A DNA stretch of 64,000 nt from Archilochus colubris. Its lineage: Eukaryota; Chordata; Aves; Apodiformes; Trochilidae. The DNA is taken from contig CM041092.1 of the NCBI GenBank assembly GCA_023079485.1, forward strand, positions 416,127 to 480,126. The letters run 5' to 3'. The position numbers and the translations under genes were made by a program. Every line of letters starts with the position of its first letter. Position 1 is the first letter of the stretch. The notes beneath the pieces are model-generated. The model made no database searches. It was not told the origin of the DNA and worked only from the letters and a program-made list of their open reading frames with translations. Below, in pieces: positions 27,547 through 40,700 of the stretch.

Positions 27547-27950
27547 CCGGTACCGGGTCTCGTACATCGGCACCCCGTACCGGGTCCCTCCCTCCGGTAC
27601 CCCCGTACCGGGTCCCTCTCTCCGATACCCGGTACCGGGTCCCTCCCTCCGGTACCCCCGTACCGGGTCCCTCTCTCCGATACCCGGTACCGGGTCCCTC
27701 TCTCTGGTACCCCCGGATCGGGTCCCTCTCTCCGGTACCCCCGGATCGGGTCCCTCTCTCCGGTACCCCTGTACCGGATCCCTCTCTCCGGTACCCCCGG
27801 ATCGGGTCCCTCTCTCCGATACCCGGTGCCGCGTCCCTCTCTCCGGTACCCCCGTACCGGGTCCCTCTCTCCGATACCCGGTACCAGGTCCCTCTCTCCG
27901 ATACCCGGTACCGGGTCCCTCTCTCCGGTACCCCGGTACCGGGTCCCTCC
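27547..27950. repeat. 27-28 bp GGTACC-rich minisatellite
   Basis: About 14 tandem units share a core GGGTCCCTCTCTCCG followed by a variable linker: GATACCCGGTACC (27 bp unit), GGTACCCCCGTACC (28 bp) or GGTACCCCCGGATC (28 bp). Most units hold one or two GGTACC or near-GGTACC palindromes. The array opens with a diverged unit near 27555 and ends in a truncated unit at 27941. A short related duplication of GGGACCCCCAGATC precedes it at 27420-27450. Long open frames cross the array on both strands because 27 is a multiple of three and stops are rare; I consider them non-coding. Confidence 0.92.
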
Positions 27951-27954
27951 CCCC

Positions 27955-28700
27955 CGCGGGTCCCTCAGTCCCCGCCCTCGCGCCGCGGACGTGCGTGGGC
28001 AGTGCCTCTGCCGGCCGCCAGGGGGCGCTGCTGGGCGGTGCGGTGCGGTGGGGCGGAAGTGACGCGGGTGCCGGGAGTGCCGGCTGCCGGCGGCCATTGT
28101 CGGGGCGGGCTCTGCCGCTGCCGCCGCCGCCGCCCCCGCCGCCCCGCCCGCCGCCGTCCCCTTTGTCACCGCTCCGGGCATGCCGCCGGGACGCGGGCAG
28201 GGCGACCGCCGGGCCTAGAGCGCGGCGGCTGAGCCGCCCCCGCCGCCCATGGCCATCCCGGCGCGGCCCTAGCGCCACCGCCGCCGCCATGAGGAGGTGA
28301 GTGCCGCGGGGCTGGGGCTGCGACGGGCGGGCAGAGGGGCCCTGCCTGACCGGCACTGCCTGACCGACCCCCCCGGCACAGCGGCTGCCCCCGCCGCGGG
28401 CCCTGCCCGGGGGACGGAGGGAGAGAGGGAGGGAGAGGGGGCTGCGGAGGGAGCGCCGTGAAGCCCAAGAGGGAGAATTGGGGTGGGCTGCGGGCGGGCA
28501 GAGGTTCGGTGGAGGAGCGGCTGTCCCGGCGGAGCAGGACCGCGTCCCGCCCCGAGCTCCGGAGCCGTGACCGGCTGCAGGGAGAGGCACGGAGGGTTGG
28601 GGTTCCCCGGGGAGGGGGCAGCCGTCTGGGTCTCTTCGCTCCTTAGCGGCGTTGAAGCCTCCCGGCCGGGAGCTGCGGAGCTGTGCTGCCTCAGGACGAG
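27955..28700 (+). promoter_or_regulatory. ACVR1: CpG island, probable ACVR1 promoter
   Basis: This is the densest CpG stretch in the window. It contains GC-box-like GGGGCGG/CCCGCCC motifs, a GCC-repeat run at about 28108-28160, and no evident TATA box. It lies upstream of the ACVR1 coding exons on the same strand and includes a strong donor at 28297. CpG-island promoters of this type are usual for broadly expressed receptor genes such as ACVR1. The transcription start cannot be fixed from sequence, and bidirectional initiation is possible. Confidence 0.75.
28090..28296 (+). other. ACVR1: ACVR1 first exon (5' UTR, start approximate)
   Basis: The exon is inferred from position in the CpG island and a consensus donor, GAG|GTGAGT, at 28297. 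The left edge is a guess. It contains two short upstream open frames (ATG at 28180, 12 codons; ATG at 28249, 7 codons) and a third ATG at 28289 in a GCCGCCATG context, only eight bases before the donor. Mammalian ACVR1 has several 5' non-coding exons, so further non-coding exons may lie in the following intron. Confidence 0.55.
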
Positions 28701-31700
28701 CTCGGTAAGAGCGGCCGTGCCGTGCCAGCCTCCTGCTGAAGGTCTCTGCTCGGGCAGGGAAAAGCTCCAGGCCAGGGTCCCTGTCCGGCAGATGAGCCGT
28801 CTGCAGGCGCTGCTCCCCCTGCCCAGGGTGGCGGGCGCTGGAGCGGGGCTGTGAGTTCACAGCCAGAGGCTTCGGATTTCGGGAGGAAACAACGGGGTGT
28901 CAGGGCTGTTTGCTGAACCCCTGTCCGGGCTGTGCTGGTGGCAGAAGGTCGCTAGAAGCTGGCAGTCACTTCAGCCTGCTCGGAGCTGCTTGTTAACCTC
29001 CAGGCTGAGAAAACCACATGCTGGGCTGTGAAATCTGGGCCATGAGTGTAAGCAGGGGAAGCTGCCTAGGCAGCCTTTCCAGCTCGGGTTGTCTACAAAA
29101 AAGCTTTAAAATAACTTGTTTGCAGCAGTATTTTAACAGTAAATTGGGAGCGAACCACTTTATTTTTCCAAAATCGAGAGAGAAACTGATCTTGAGAAGG
29201 CTTTGAAAGTAAGGGTTTATGTAGGTGTGCTGGAGGGGTCAATTCCTGAGAGCAGTCTTGTTACTGATGGCATCTTGAGGTGGAAACTTTTGGATTCTGG
29301 GCTGAGCTGGCACTTCTGTGTAAAAGCACTTCTCTAGAAATGATGCACTGAGCTTTCAAAAGAGAACAGGTTCTTTTCCCAGATCTCACGTGTTTTTGTG
29401 TACGTGTTGAAGCTCATCTGTTGTGGATTTCAGCCTTTCATTTAAGAAGACTCCTGTGGTAGTACAGTTTGCTGTGGGCAATGGCATGTCTATTTTTAAA
29501 TCTCCAGTTTTCTTTTGTTTCCTGTAACAGGATCTTTACCACGATCCTTACGCTTCATCTCAGAAGCAGTAGTGACCTGGAATGCAGCAGAGGCTTTGTA
29601 AATGCTCTCCAAGTCGTGTCCTTGAAGGTCTAGTGCTGTTTGAAGAGCACTGGACTGCCTTGAAATGGAAAAGCTGCCATCTGGGATGTGGAAAGCTCTC
29701 AAGTGCATGCCTGGTCTCTTTGATGGCCGAGGCTGTTTTGGAGGAGGTGCTACGGCTCTATTTTAGGGGAACAAAAAGTTCCTGTGTGCACTGTGCTCTC
29801 CCCCGGAGGTGTTAAGTGTGTGATGTCCTGAGAGGTTTGCTCTCCATCCCCGGGTTTTGTTTGCTGGGATAAGGGCTGCATTCCTGGGATAAGGGTGCTG
29901 CTCCTCGCCCAGTGGCACATGGTTTGGGAGTAGTTACTGATTGTAAATCTGTTTATCTGTCTGTAATGGCAGGTGTGTTTCCTTTTAGATGATTCTGTCT
30001 CCAGTTCAAACTTTAGGGACAGTTGCTGTGACCTGAGCTCTCAAGTGTTTTGGTTGGTAATCAATCGGCTTTTACAGGCCTGAGCCAGGGTTGGGTCAGA
30101 ACTATAGAAGGTGAGGCTGTTGTTTAAATGAAACAACCTGGGGGAAGAGAACTGTTGCACATTTTTAGTTTGGTCTTATAACACCTTTTAGAATAGCAAG
30201 CTGAGAAAAAGAAATGGGACTGATCTGGGGCTAGTGATGTTCCCTGAGACTGTCAGCAGTGTTTGTTTCGGTCTCACTGCACAGCCACTGTTAACTCCTT
30301 TTCTCATGACTTATTTTTGTATCTACATTAGGAAACTGGTGATATTTCTGTTGTGTAGCTGTTGAGGTTGTTACTTTTTGTTTATACTCTGCCTAGGGAA
30401 TACTGTGTCTGTGCCGGTTAGTTACAAACTATTTGCATTCAGGTCTGGAATGGTGCATGCAGAGGTTCAGCCTCCCGTCCCTGAACTCCACTCACAAAGC
30501 ACCTTTGGCTCTGTTATCTTCTTGGAGCTTGCAATTTAACAGCCTGGGAGAGGTGAGAATTTTTGCTATGCCTTACTAGCTCTATAGTTGATGTTCTGAT
30601 GATTGTTTACACTATTCTATATTAACACACATTAAGCTGCTAGCATTTTTTCTCCTGAGGTGACCTGCTTGCCTCTTACACCATTTAGAAAGATTCTTCT
30701 GCAGGAAAAATGTGGATGTGTTGAGGAGCTGAGGTTAAAGGGGAGGCCTAAATATAGCCATTTCCTGCCAAATTTATCTGTACTTGGGACTAGCTCTCCA
30801 AATGCAGTTATATGTCTTCCCAAGCCTACAGAGAGCCTTTCTTTTCCTGTTTTACTCTTTACTGGTAATGTAGTTGCTCACAGCTTGGCTGTGGTTGGGC
30901 AGTGGCAGTGCTGGTGTAAGGGAGCACACAGGAGCTGGGGCTGAGGAGATGGGAGGCCGTGAGGACAAGTCCCTGGACAGGGTTTTGCTTGCTGGTCTTT
31001 AGTCTGTCCAGCAGTGAGGGAATGGAGCCGTGTGTCATCTTCCCAAAACTGCCAGGCACAGCAAAAGCAGAGGCATCAAGTAGCTTATTTGGGAGGGATG
31101 CAAATGAGCCTGGGAAAGGGATAAAAATTGCGTGGAAAAAGCCCATCTCCTTCCACCCCTGCTCCCTCCTTGCTTTGCTCTTTCAGGAGCTGCTTGGGAA
31201 AGAAAGCAGAGGGCTGTTCAGCAGTGATGAAGCTCTTGGGGTAGGAAGAGAACACAGGCGGGGGAAAGAACACCAGCAGGGTGCTGTGGGTTGTGTTTGT
31301 GGTTTTTGTTGGGTTTTTTGGCCAGCTGGTACTCTGAAGTCATGCTTAAATTTAATAAAGCCTGATGCTAAAATAGGATCTAGGGACAGCCGTTGTAAAG
31401 TCATTAGGCATCCTTTTAGCCCCCTTGTCCCTGCCAGAAAAAAAAAACAAAAACAACTCAACAAGAAAAGCTGCTTGCATTCACTTGCATTCCCAGGATG
31501 GGCAACTCAGTGTCTGCTTTTGTATCTTTCTTCTAATGGGTATGATGGGCAAAAAAGCTGAGCCCTCTCACCTGAGCAGCTGTCTAGAGCTCCAGAAGGC
31601 TCAATAGTGGTGCTGAATGCAGTAGATTTCCAGGTGATAACTTCTCTCTGTCAGCCTCTTGGTGTATGAGAACTGATGGAGATCCCTTGGGCTGGATTGC

Positions 31701-34700
31701 AGGTTGGCCTTGGTGAGGGTGTGTGAGGGCTGGGGGATAGTTTGTTTGCTTTCAGACCTGGGGGTAGTCAAGACAGACAATTTAAGAGCATGTTAGTTAC
31801 AAAGGTATCCAACACTGTCTGAAAAGGCACCTTTTAAGTCCTGCTGTAGACAAGTTCAGCAACTACACATTAAGGGCCTGAGTAATTTATAGCTTTTACA
31901 TATCTGTGTTTATGTACCTGTAAAATAAGGAGCGACAGTATTTCTTAGCAGCATTGGAAAGCACTTGCATTTTTACAAAGTGTTTTGGGATCCTGAATTT
32001 AGAAAATGCTGTTGGCTATGAAATGCATGGAATTCCATGGAAATGCTTTCAAGACATTATTTTTTCCCTTCACTATGTTTGCAGCCAAAACACAGTTTTA
32101 GACTAATGCTTTCAAAAGCATAAAAATGTAGACAAATAGCAATAAGTAGCTGTAATGAAGCTGTTTTCTTTGTAGTGTTGGACCATGAGTACACACGTGA
32201 CTGCTTCAGTTGATAAGTAATCCTTTTGCAATTGCATGGATTGCAGCTCAGTGTTCACAGGTTCCTATTTCAAAGTGATCTGCATTTGTAACTTTTACTG
32301 GTGATCTGTACATGCTCCTGAAATTTTACTCTCATAACAACATCTGCAGTGATCTAGCAATGATTATGAAGTATCACAGAGAGTGGCCTTTGACATTAAT
32401 CCTGTGGGATGCTGGCCATTTCCTAGAAGGAACATCAAGAGTGTGCTGATATTCCCAGTGAAATAAGTGCCTCATTACTTTCTCTCATGTAAAGAAGTAA
32501 TAATGTGTTTCAGAAATGTGGTGGTGTTCTTTGCTAGCAGTTAGGATGCTGACTTTTCCCTGGAAGGCCAGAGCTGACCTTATGATTCATCTGCTGGTGA
32601 ATAGTCAACATCAAGTGCTGCATCACAGTCTTTGCTGTCTTTAAATAGGTTCCTTTGATCTGCTCTTTTATTCCATGCTGCATTCACCCCGGTTGCTGAA
32701 CCGGTCCTGGCCCTGGCTGTGGCCCTGTGGCACAGTGGGGATGCTGGGCCAGCCAGGCTGCCTGCTGGGCCCCAGGGCCTCTTGCATGGAGGATTCTGAC
32801 CAGCTCAGGTTAGAACATGTTTTGTGTTCAAATTAGTGTGCTACCAGCTTTTGAACACCTCTAAAGCCCCCTCATCTCAGCGATGGTGCTTTGCTTTGTT
32901 TAAGTAGGAAGGCAGCTTGAGTCTTGAGTTACAGAATGGTTGCTATGGGACATTCATGAGGTTGTTTTTTGGTTTTTGTTTTTTTGGGTTTTTTTAAAGA
33001 AAGGAATTAGCTATGTTCTGAGGTCTGTGGGTGGACCATTAATTGCAGGGATCCAGATGCAGTTTTGAGCTTGGGAATTTACCTCTGACTGGGAAGCATG
33101 GGATCAGGGGGCAGAGGAGAGTGGAAGAATGACCTTTGCATGCTGTGTCCCAAGCATCAGCTCCTAACCTCTTCTGGAGTCAGCAGGTTGTTGTTGAGTT
33201 AGGTGAACACTTTGTTGTTCTCCTGTTTACCTGAAAAGGCAGCCAAATGGTTACTCATCCCCACAAGTAATTTTTGTCAGTGCACCTCCCCCTTGTGAAA
33301 TGCTCCTGGCAGCCTCTACTGCTAGTTGCCTGTAGTGCCTCTGAAAAGATGTGTATGGAAGTGTCTGGAGCTCGTTGTAAATGATCTCAAATGTGTTTTA
33401 GGAAAAGGAAGACTGTGGCTTGATCATGAGAAGCTTATTAAAAGGGAATACCTCCAGTTTGGTGGTTGTCCAGGGCAGACTTTGGACTCTCCATTTGCCC
33501 TGTCAGACATGAACAAAGATGGAGGCAGGAGGTGATGGAAGGGAGCACCAGCAGAGTTTATTTAGGCCTTTTTACAGACGAGATCATGACGCTGCAGCTG
33601 TTAATTTTCTGTCCTCTAAGTACCTGGAAGATTCCTTCTCAGCATGCAGAGGCTGCTGATTGATTCCTCATTGACTGGAAGCTGGTAGGAGGACTTCTTC
33701 CTCCTCTTGCAGAGCAGTTGTAACTGGCTGTGTTCACTGGAGGTCAGGCATTTCTTGTTCTGACTGCAAGCCTTACCTCTCTGCTAATAAGCTGCAGAAG
33801 AGCCAACAAACACCTCTTGTAATTGCAGGTCTGCCGTTTGTCTGGCAAGTATCCTGTAACAGTAGGAGCAGGTTGGCAGCTTTTCCACAGCCGCCCTTGG
33901 CTGGGCGGGTAGCTGGGGGGTTAGAAGTGGCTTCCTTTTGAAGTCCTGCAAGCTGCTGCTCTGTGTGCTGGTGTTGCCTCAGCAGGCCCCCAGCCTGATG
34001 GCCCCGGGTTCCTGGCTCAGCACTCACTGCTGAGGTTGCACAACCCTTTGCCCTGGCTGCTGGTGCCAGGGAGGTAAATGGTCCTGCCTGGCCCTCTCCT
34101 GTGCTGTTCTGTCTTCTGCTCTGGCATCTCCGTGGCCATGTGATGAACTGGATAGGACATTAATTTGGTTAAAACTTAGTCTGTCTCTGCCAGATTAGTT
34201 GTAACCTGGATTAATTCCTGTTTGGGTTTTTCTTGCGTGCTGGTGCTAAGGAGGGGTCTCAGGGTACGGGTGGCTGGGCAGACATGGAGGGAGGACCCTG
34301 TGTGCTGCTTTACTCACTGTCTGGGCAAACATGGAGAGAGGACTCATGGACGGAGGACTCTGCTTTACTCAGTGCTGTGTGGGTGCTGTTTGCTGGCTGA
34401 GCCCCAGGCTCTGTGCAGTGCCTTGCCCTGCCTTGTCGGTGCCACAGTGGACCTGCTGTAGTCCCCTCCTCCCAAAGGCTTCTCTGCTGCCTGCTTGCTC
34501 CTGGTCCCGGTTGTCACACTGGGATACACTCCAGCACACCTTTTTGGGAGTTCTGAGCCCCACATCTTTTGTTTTACATCTCTAAGCCTGCCTGCCCTTC
34601 CTCCTGCCTGGGACTGTCACCAGCAGGGTGGGCAGCCGGTCCTGGGGGAGATGCTGGCACGGTGGCACTCTGCCTGTGTTACTCATCCCCTTAGGGGTGG

Positions 34701-37700
34701 AGAGTTTCCTGCCATGTCATTTAGTATTGAGTTGGAGGTAGAAGAGATGAGATCAAAATCTCCCTAGGAACAAATGTAAAATTAAACAAAATGTTTGTAT
34801 TAGTCAGCCCGAAACAGACTGTGCTATTTAGGGCTCTCTGCTGCAGTGAAGTTGTCTCTTGTGTTTGTGTGGGTGGACTGCAACAATTAAGTCATTTTAA
34901 GCCTGTATCTTAAAAGAGAAAATAAAATTAAAAGATAATGGCTTGGTTTAAGAGAATAAATTAATTGTATCATGTTATGGTACAGCAAGAGATGGTACCT
35001 TGCAGATTGCTTATTCTTGTTAAAAAATTATGTCCGTGTTGCACCTTGAAACTCTCCTTGGCTTAATAGTAATTTTTTTTTTTTTCATTAAATTCCACTC
35101 TTTAGTGATGCTCAAGTGTAACTGCCTGTAGAAGCTGCAGTTCTGTGTAGCAGCCTGCTGAAACATCAACTTTGATTGCATGGGCTGAGCAAATCCCAGG
35201 CTGTAGGATGATTTGGCAACGGATTTTATGTGTCAGTCAGTTTTGTAGTATTATAATGTGTCACTCCTTATTTTCTATTGTCAGAATGACAAGATATGTG
35301 GCTTGTAGTGCACTAGTCTGACTATAAAATTGGCTCATCTATATCTTAGGAGTGGAAGTAAAGTAAATTGTGTGCTTCCAAAAACCTGCCTTCATTTTGA
35401 CTTCTAAATACTGGCTCAAGGTAAATGATTATAAAAAAACATTTTAGATTTACTCTTATCTCATGAAAAAAGTGCTGATGCTCATGAGTTAAAACAAAGG
35501 GGTGTGTGGTTCTGGCGATTGGGAATACAATAGAAAAAAGTAAGTATTTGGAAAACTTAGCTGAAATTGTTCTCTGGACATTCATTCTGACAGAGCACTG
35601 ATCTAAGTAACTTTTATTCCGTTTGACTCCAGTATTTTTTGACTGAATTGTAAATCTGTGTGTCCTGAGTCTAAATGAAATGGTAATGATAAAAAGATGC
35701 TTGCACGGCAATTTTCCCTTTGTCTGCTTTTCATCTGGAGGTGCGAATGTGCTGTGGAACCATCTCTGCACTGAAGAGGCAGCACAGGGTCTGCTCTGAT
35801 GTAGCTCTTCTCTCTCTGGGACGGATCCCTTTGCTGCAGTTCAGAGGCAAAGGGTTCCTGATCCTTTCTGTCCAGACTAACCAAACACACGGCTGTGTAG
35901 GAGCAGATGCACGGCTTTGCTTTGTGGTTATGATGAAGGTTAAATTATTTGAGTGTTGGCTATTCTCCAACATCTTTGCATAATTTGAACCCTTCTCTGT
36001 CCAGAAAGAAACGTGCAAGTTATTTCAAGTTGCTGAGATAGGAGAAAAAGCTCCACCTGAGAGGCTGTGAAGAAACCTGGGCTATGTTTCCCCTGCCTGC
36101 AAGTTCCCACGTCGTGCACGTGCAGCACCAGCATGGGCACAGCTTGGAGAGGGGCTGGTGGCCTCCTCTTTCTGATGTCTCATAACTTGGTATTTCCCTC
36201 ATGTCTGTTCTCATGGGCTCTGCCCCTTGGCTTTTGTTGTTGGGACTCTGCACTTCTTGAACAACTCCTTGCCTTTGCATTTTATGATCTCTCTTAACCT
36301 CACATTAGTTGATTGTCAATTAGCCCTTTACAAATGTGCCAGAAATGCCACGTAGACACTTTTGTGTGTGTTTGTGGACCTGGAGTGTTTGCATCAGCCT
36401 TTAGTAGAGAATAATCTAAATGAGTAGCATGTTCCAACTTGCCTAAAGAATAGGGTGGTTTTTTCTGTCTTTGTGTAGGCACTTTACACATTTGGAAGAC
36501 TCATGTCCATACCTCTGAAGCAAACTTGTGCATAATTGTTCAGCAAAAAATCTAAAGCTGTTTAAACCCTCCCCTCCATACATGTTCATCATGATACAGA
36601 TAATATCTTGAACGAGTGCATTGATATGACTGTTTCTAAATTATGGAAATAAAAACCTAAGCACTGTTAAAAATAATATTTGTAAGAAGTATACTGTATT
36701 TCTATGCCTTGTGAAAAAGTGTGGGTTTTTTTTTTTAGTGAGTGGAAAAGTCTTTGATTTCACCTTGTTAGCTGGGATTTGATCTTGAGTGTTGGTTAGA
36801 CATTCAAATAAAACAATCATTGGACTTTACCGTGCAGCAGTGTCCAGGATTTAGAATGAACTTTATCTCGTTTGTCCACTAACAAGGCCAAAATAACATG
36901 GAGTTATGAGCCAGAAAAGCAATCTCACTTTTAGAAGCTGTCAGTTTTCTCCTGCAGTTACTGGAGACTCTGAGAAATGAGTTTCTGATACCGTAATGGA
37001 GGTTTGTTTTTGTTTTTTTCTGTCCTTAACAAAGGGTCTTCTAGGAGTAAAACTTTCTTTATTCCCAGTCTGGGGATTTGTGAAACTTTCACATGTAGAC
37101 CACTTATAATTACGTTGGTTTAGTCCCTAATGTGGATGCTTTTTATTCTAAAAGATGCTCTACTGCATGCAAACAAGAATATTGAAAGCCCTGAAATGTT
37201 AGCATCTGAATAGTTTTGGCTTGGCTTTAAAATAAATATCTACTGGATGTAGAGCTCTGGGGAGTGGACCAAAGCAAGTGGAAAAGGTGAAGTAATTTGA
37301 AGTTGTTAAAAGAGCCACAGCACATCAATACAGTGGCAGATGGAGACAAAAGAAAGGGACTCTGAGAGCTTGTTTGTATTTTGAGGCTGTTCAGAGGGAA
37401 GTAGATGCAATTCAGAGGTTACAGTTCCTCTGCACAGAGTCTGCTTGTCACCTTTCTTATTCTGCAGCATCAGTCCCTGTATGGCCTGAGGGAGCTTCCT
37501 GTGAGGCCCTGCTGCAAGGAATAGTGAGAAACTCCTGGCAGTGCCCTGGTACAAGGAAAACTATCTGGCAGCTTTTGAAAGGCTGTGGTGTTCATCTCCT
37601 GGTACTTGATGGCTCTCGTGAGACCTGGATGAAGAAACCACCAGGTTGAGTTTTTTCTGGCTGTGAAGGGAAGCAAGGGCTCTTCTTTGGACATGTGTGT

Positions 37701-40700
37701 GCCTTAAGATGACTGGAAGGAAAACAAATTGGCAAACCCCACTTTTTTCTGGAGAGGAAGAGAGTCCAACTCAGCTTTCAGCTGCCTCCTAGTAGGAATG
37801 CTGGAGTCTGATAGCTCAGGGTGAGTGGAGAAGGCCCTTTTTTCCCAGATGCTTCCTAGTTAAAAGCAACTCATGGTCCTTTCGTTGCTAATGAGAACTC
37901 TGTGCTCATTTTGCTCCAGAAGGTTTGTGCTGGCCAGGACGCTCTGCAGGCTGGACTTGGGGGTTCCTCAAAGGAGCAGGGCTCAGTGAGCATCTGCTGA
38001 ACTTGTGCACAGAAGAGGTTTCTTTCTAAAATGCTCAGCAATGTGAACACAATGGCAAATCCAACAAAACTGCAAACAGAGGTGAACAGCCAGCTGTAAA
38101 ACAAAGTCTGATGGTTTGGTGTGCTGTGGGAGTGAAAGTGTACTCTTGTCCCTCAAAGCTGTGAAATTTCCTTCTGAAAACTTGATGGCTTTTTTGGTGT
38201 GATTGTTGTTTGGTCTGTTTGGATGTGAAGGGAGGGATTGTTCTGGAAGTGAGCACATGGCAGAAGTCGGTGCATAAGCGTGTCGTGTACAGAAAATGTT
38301 CCTGCTTATCCTGAGCTCCTTCCTGCACAAGGTGCTTTGGGAACTGCTCTTCCAGTTTCTCTGGAGCTCATCTTTTGGAGCTGTACCCCTCCTGTAACAA
38401 GTGCAGAATTAATGGTTCACTGTTTAGTTTGATGTCTTAGTGTTGTGTTGTTGAATCTGTGCTGTGCTCTGGGTGGCTCCGCACAGAGAGGTGGCAGTGC
38501 CTTGGGGTGCCTCTTGTGCACCCTGTCAGCACTGCTCAGCAGCCCAGGAGGATGCAGAATGTCCCAGATTCCATTGGTAATGACATATTAATTTAAAAAT
38601 GAATGTTGGACCAAAACCATGCCAAAACCATGATTTGACTAACACTTGCAATTTACATATCACAATTGTATGAAAAATATGTCTATTAAAGGTGTTGTTT
38701 GACAATCTGATGCAGTTCAGTTTCTACCCAAATGGTTCTTAGGGTTATGGTCTATGCAGTCATCTTTGATTCTAACAATGGGGGGAAAAAAGTATATTTA
38801 ATGTTATTTTGGTTTTGGATAATAATGATTGGTCAAGAAGGCTCCAGGAGCTACTGTGTCAAGAAGCAAGCCAACACCAAAGGGAAGAGCTCAGGCTTGT
38901 GTGGCTGGCCATGAGTTACAGCTTAGTGTTACAGTGGGCTTTCTCACACAGTAAGAAGAAAGCACAGCGGATTTTCTGAGATGGTATATGATCAGTTTCT
39001 GAGACACTGAGGAGATATTTAAGTATCTAAATGTTACACAGAGATTCTGTTGATTCTCAGTGTCGAAGGGCCCCTTTTCTTGCAAACAAACCCCCTAAAA
39101 AACATGTCACGTTTGTAACAAGTAATTTAAAATGTTTAACTAAATGAACATAGTAAAGGCTTTACATGTGAAACATGCAAAGAATTAGCCTTTGGTTTTA
39201 CTCTGAATTGTTTTAAAAACTGAAAACCCCAAACTTGGACCTCTGTGAAAGCATCTGAGGCAACGATGAGAATTTTGGTCCCAGAGCTGACCTGCCCCTG
39301 AAGCAATAGGGAGGTGGAGATCCTGAAGAAACAGACTTCACCTTTGCTGTTGTATGCTTAAAGTATGAAAGGTAAAATTAACCTAAATGGTTGAACTGTT
39401 TTGAGTTTAATTTAATTTGTATTTTTGTTTGCTTGTTTTTCATAAAAGAACACTGTAAATGCTAAATAAAGTTTATTAAATGCTTGTTCCATCTGTGTAA
39501 TGAAGATAATTTAAAGGTGATTAAATACTCCCTCCCAACCTAAGACATTCCTGAACAGTTCCTCAGCCCTTTCCTTGGGGATGCAGCACAGGCTGATGGG
39601 TGCTCCCTGTCCAAGGGGCTGGGGTGCAGGCAGCTGAGCCCCCACGGCAGGCGAGGGTGACAGGCTGGGCACGGGTGGGTCAGGATTCCAGAAAAGTGTG
39701 TTTCCACCTGATCCTGGAACTAAGAATTGTCTGCACCACCCCCAGGGCCCCAGACAGCAAGAGCAGCCCTGCAGCCACCCTGTCCTTTGCCTGATGAAGG
39801 GACTCCAAGAGCAGAAGGTTTTGATGATATTTCTTCCCACAGCTGATCTGTTGTGAGCCTCTTTGCCCGTAAAGGTAAACTTTTGAAACATCAATCAAAA
39901 TAAATGTATCAATTTCTGCCACAACAGAAAGTAAAACCTAGGGGCCTGGGGGTTCCTGGTGTTACAGCATGGAGCTGCTGGCTCAGGACAGAAGTGACTG
40001 GGGCTGCCCCTCCATCTCAGCTGCTTTCCCTGTCCCCTCCTTCCTGTGCTTCCCTCACAGCATGCCTGCCCCTGCCTCTCCCTCTCCCTGCTGCTCCTCA
40101 TGCTTTTTGCATCTCTGCCCGAGTTCTTGGTTGGGGTAAGCACAGCTTTGCAGTGGTGGCATTAGGGACTGCCCTCACCCTTGCTGCAGGCCAGCACAGC
40201 ATGCTCAGTGACAGTCAAAAGTCCCCATCTTTCCTCCCATCCCTCTTACTCTTGACAAGATGGCTTTTTTCCCTAAGAAATTGTCTTTAAAGTCCATATT
40301 TAGTTAGTTTTAGCAGCGTTTTAATTTCTATTGGACAATAAGTAACCTTCCTGTAGAAAAGAACCAAAAAAAAAGAGAGCAAAATCAGATGTGAAGTTGT
40401 CTATTTGATTGTGGCTCAACTGGCTAATTTAAATCAACTTGGAAGTATTTAGATACCTACCAAAACCTGAAATGAATATTCCACCTGTTCAAATATAAAA
40501 TGCTGTTTTGAAAATTTTAGAAAACCAGATAAAATGGTTTGGGTTTTTTTTTTTTTCTTTTTTTTTTTTACCTTTGTATTTTGCTTAGTTTTTCTATGAC
40601 TCACAATTACTCAGTAGGGTTTATTTTGCATTTCTGTAGCAGTTTTTTTCCTGGTAGTTGTCCAAAGACACTTCCATCCCTTGCATCCATGCTGGGTGCA

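Noticed and set aside
27547..27950. Possible CRISPR array because of regular short repeats
   Set aside because: The repeats are directly adjacent without unique spacers, there are no cas genes, and the window is vertebrate DNA.
27454..28860. A 468-residue minus-strand open frame, and a 256-residue plus-strand frame, across the minisatellite and CpG island
   Set aside because: Both are open because the 27-28 bp repeat and GC-rich DNA lack stop codons. Both strands are open at once, the peptides are low complexity (repeated RREGPGTGY-like blocks), and no domain or splice context supports them.
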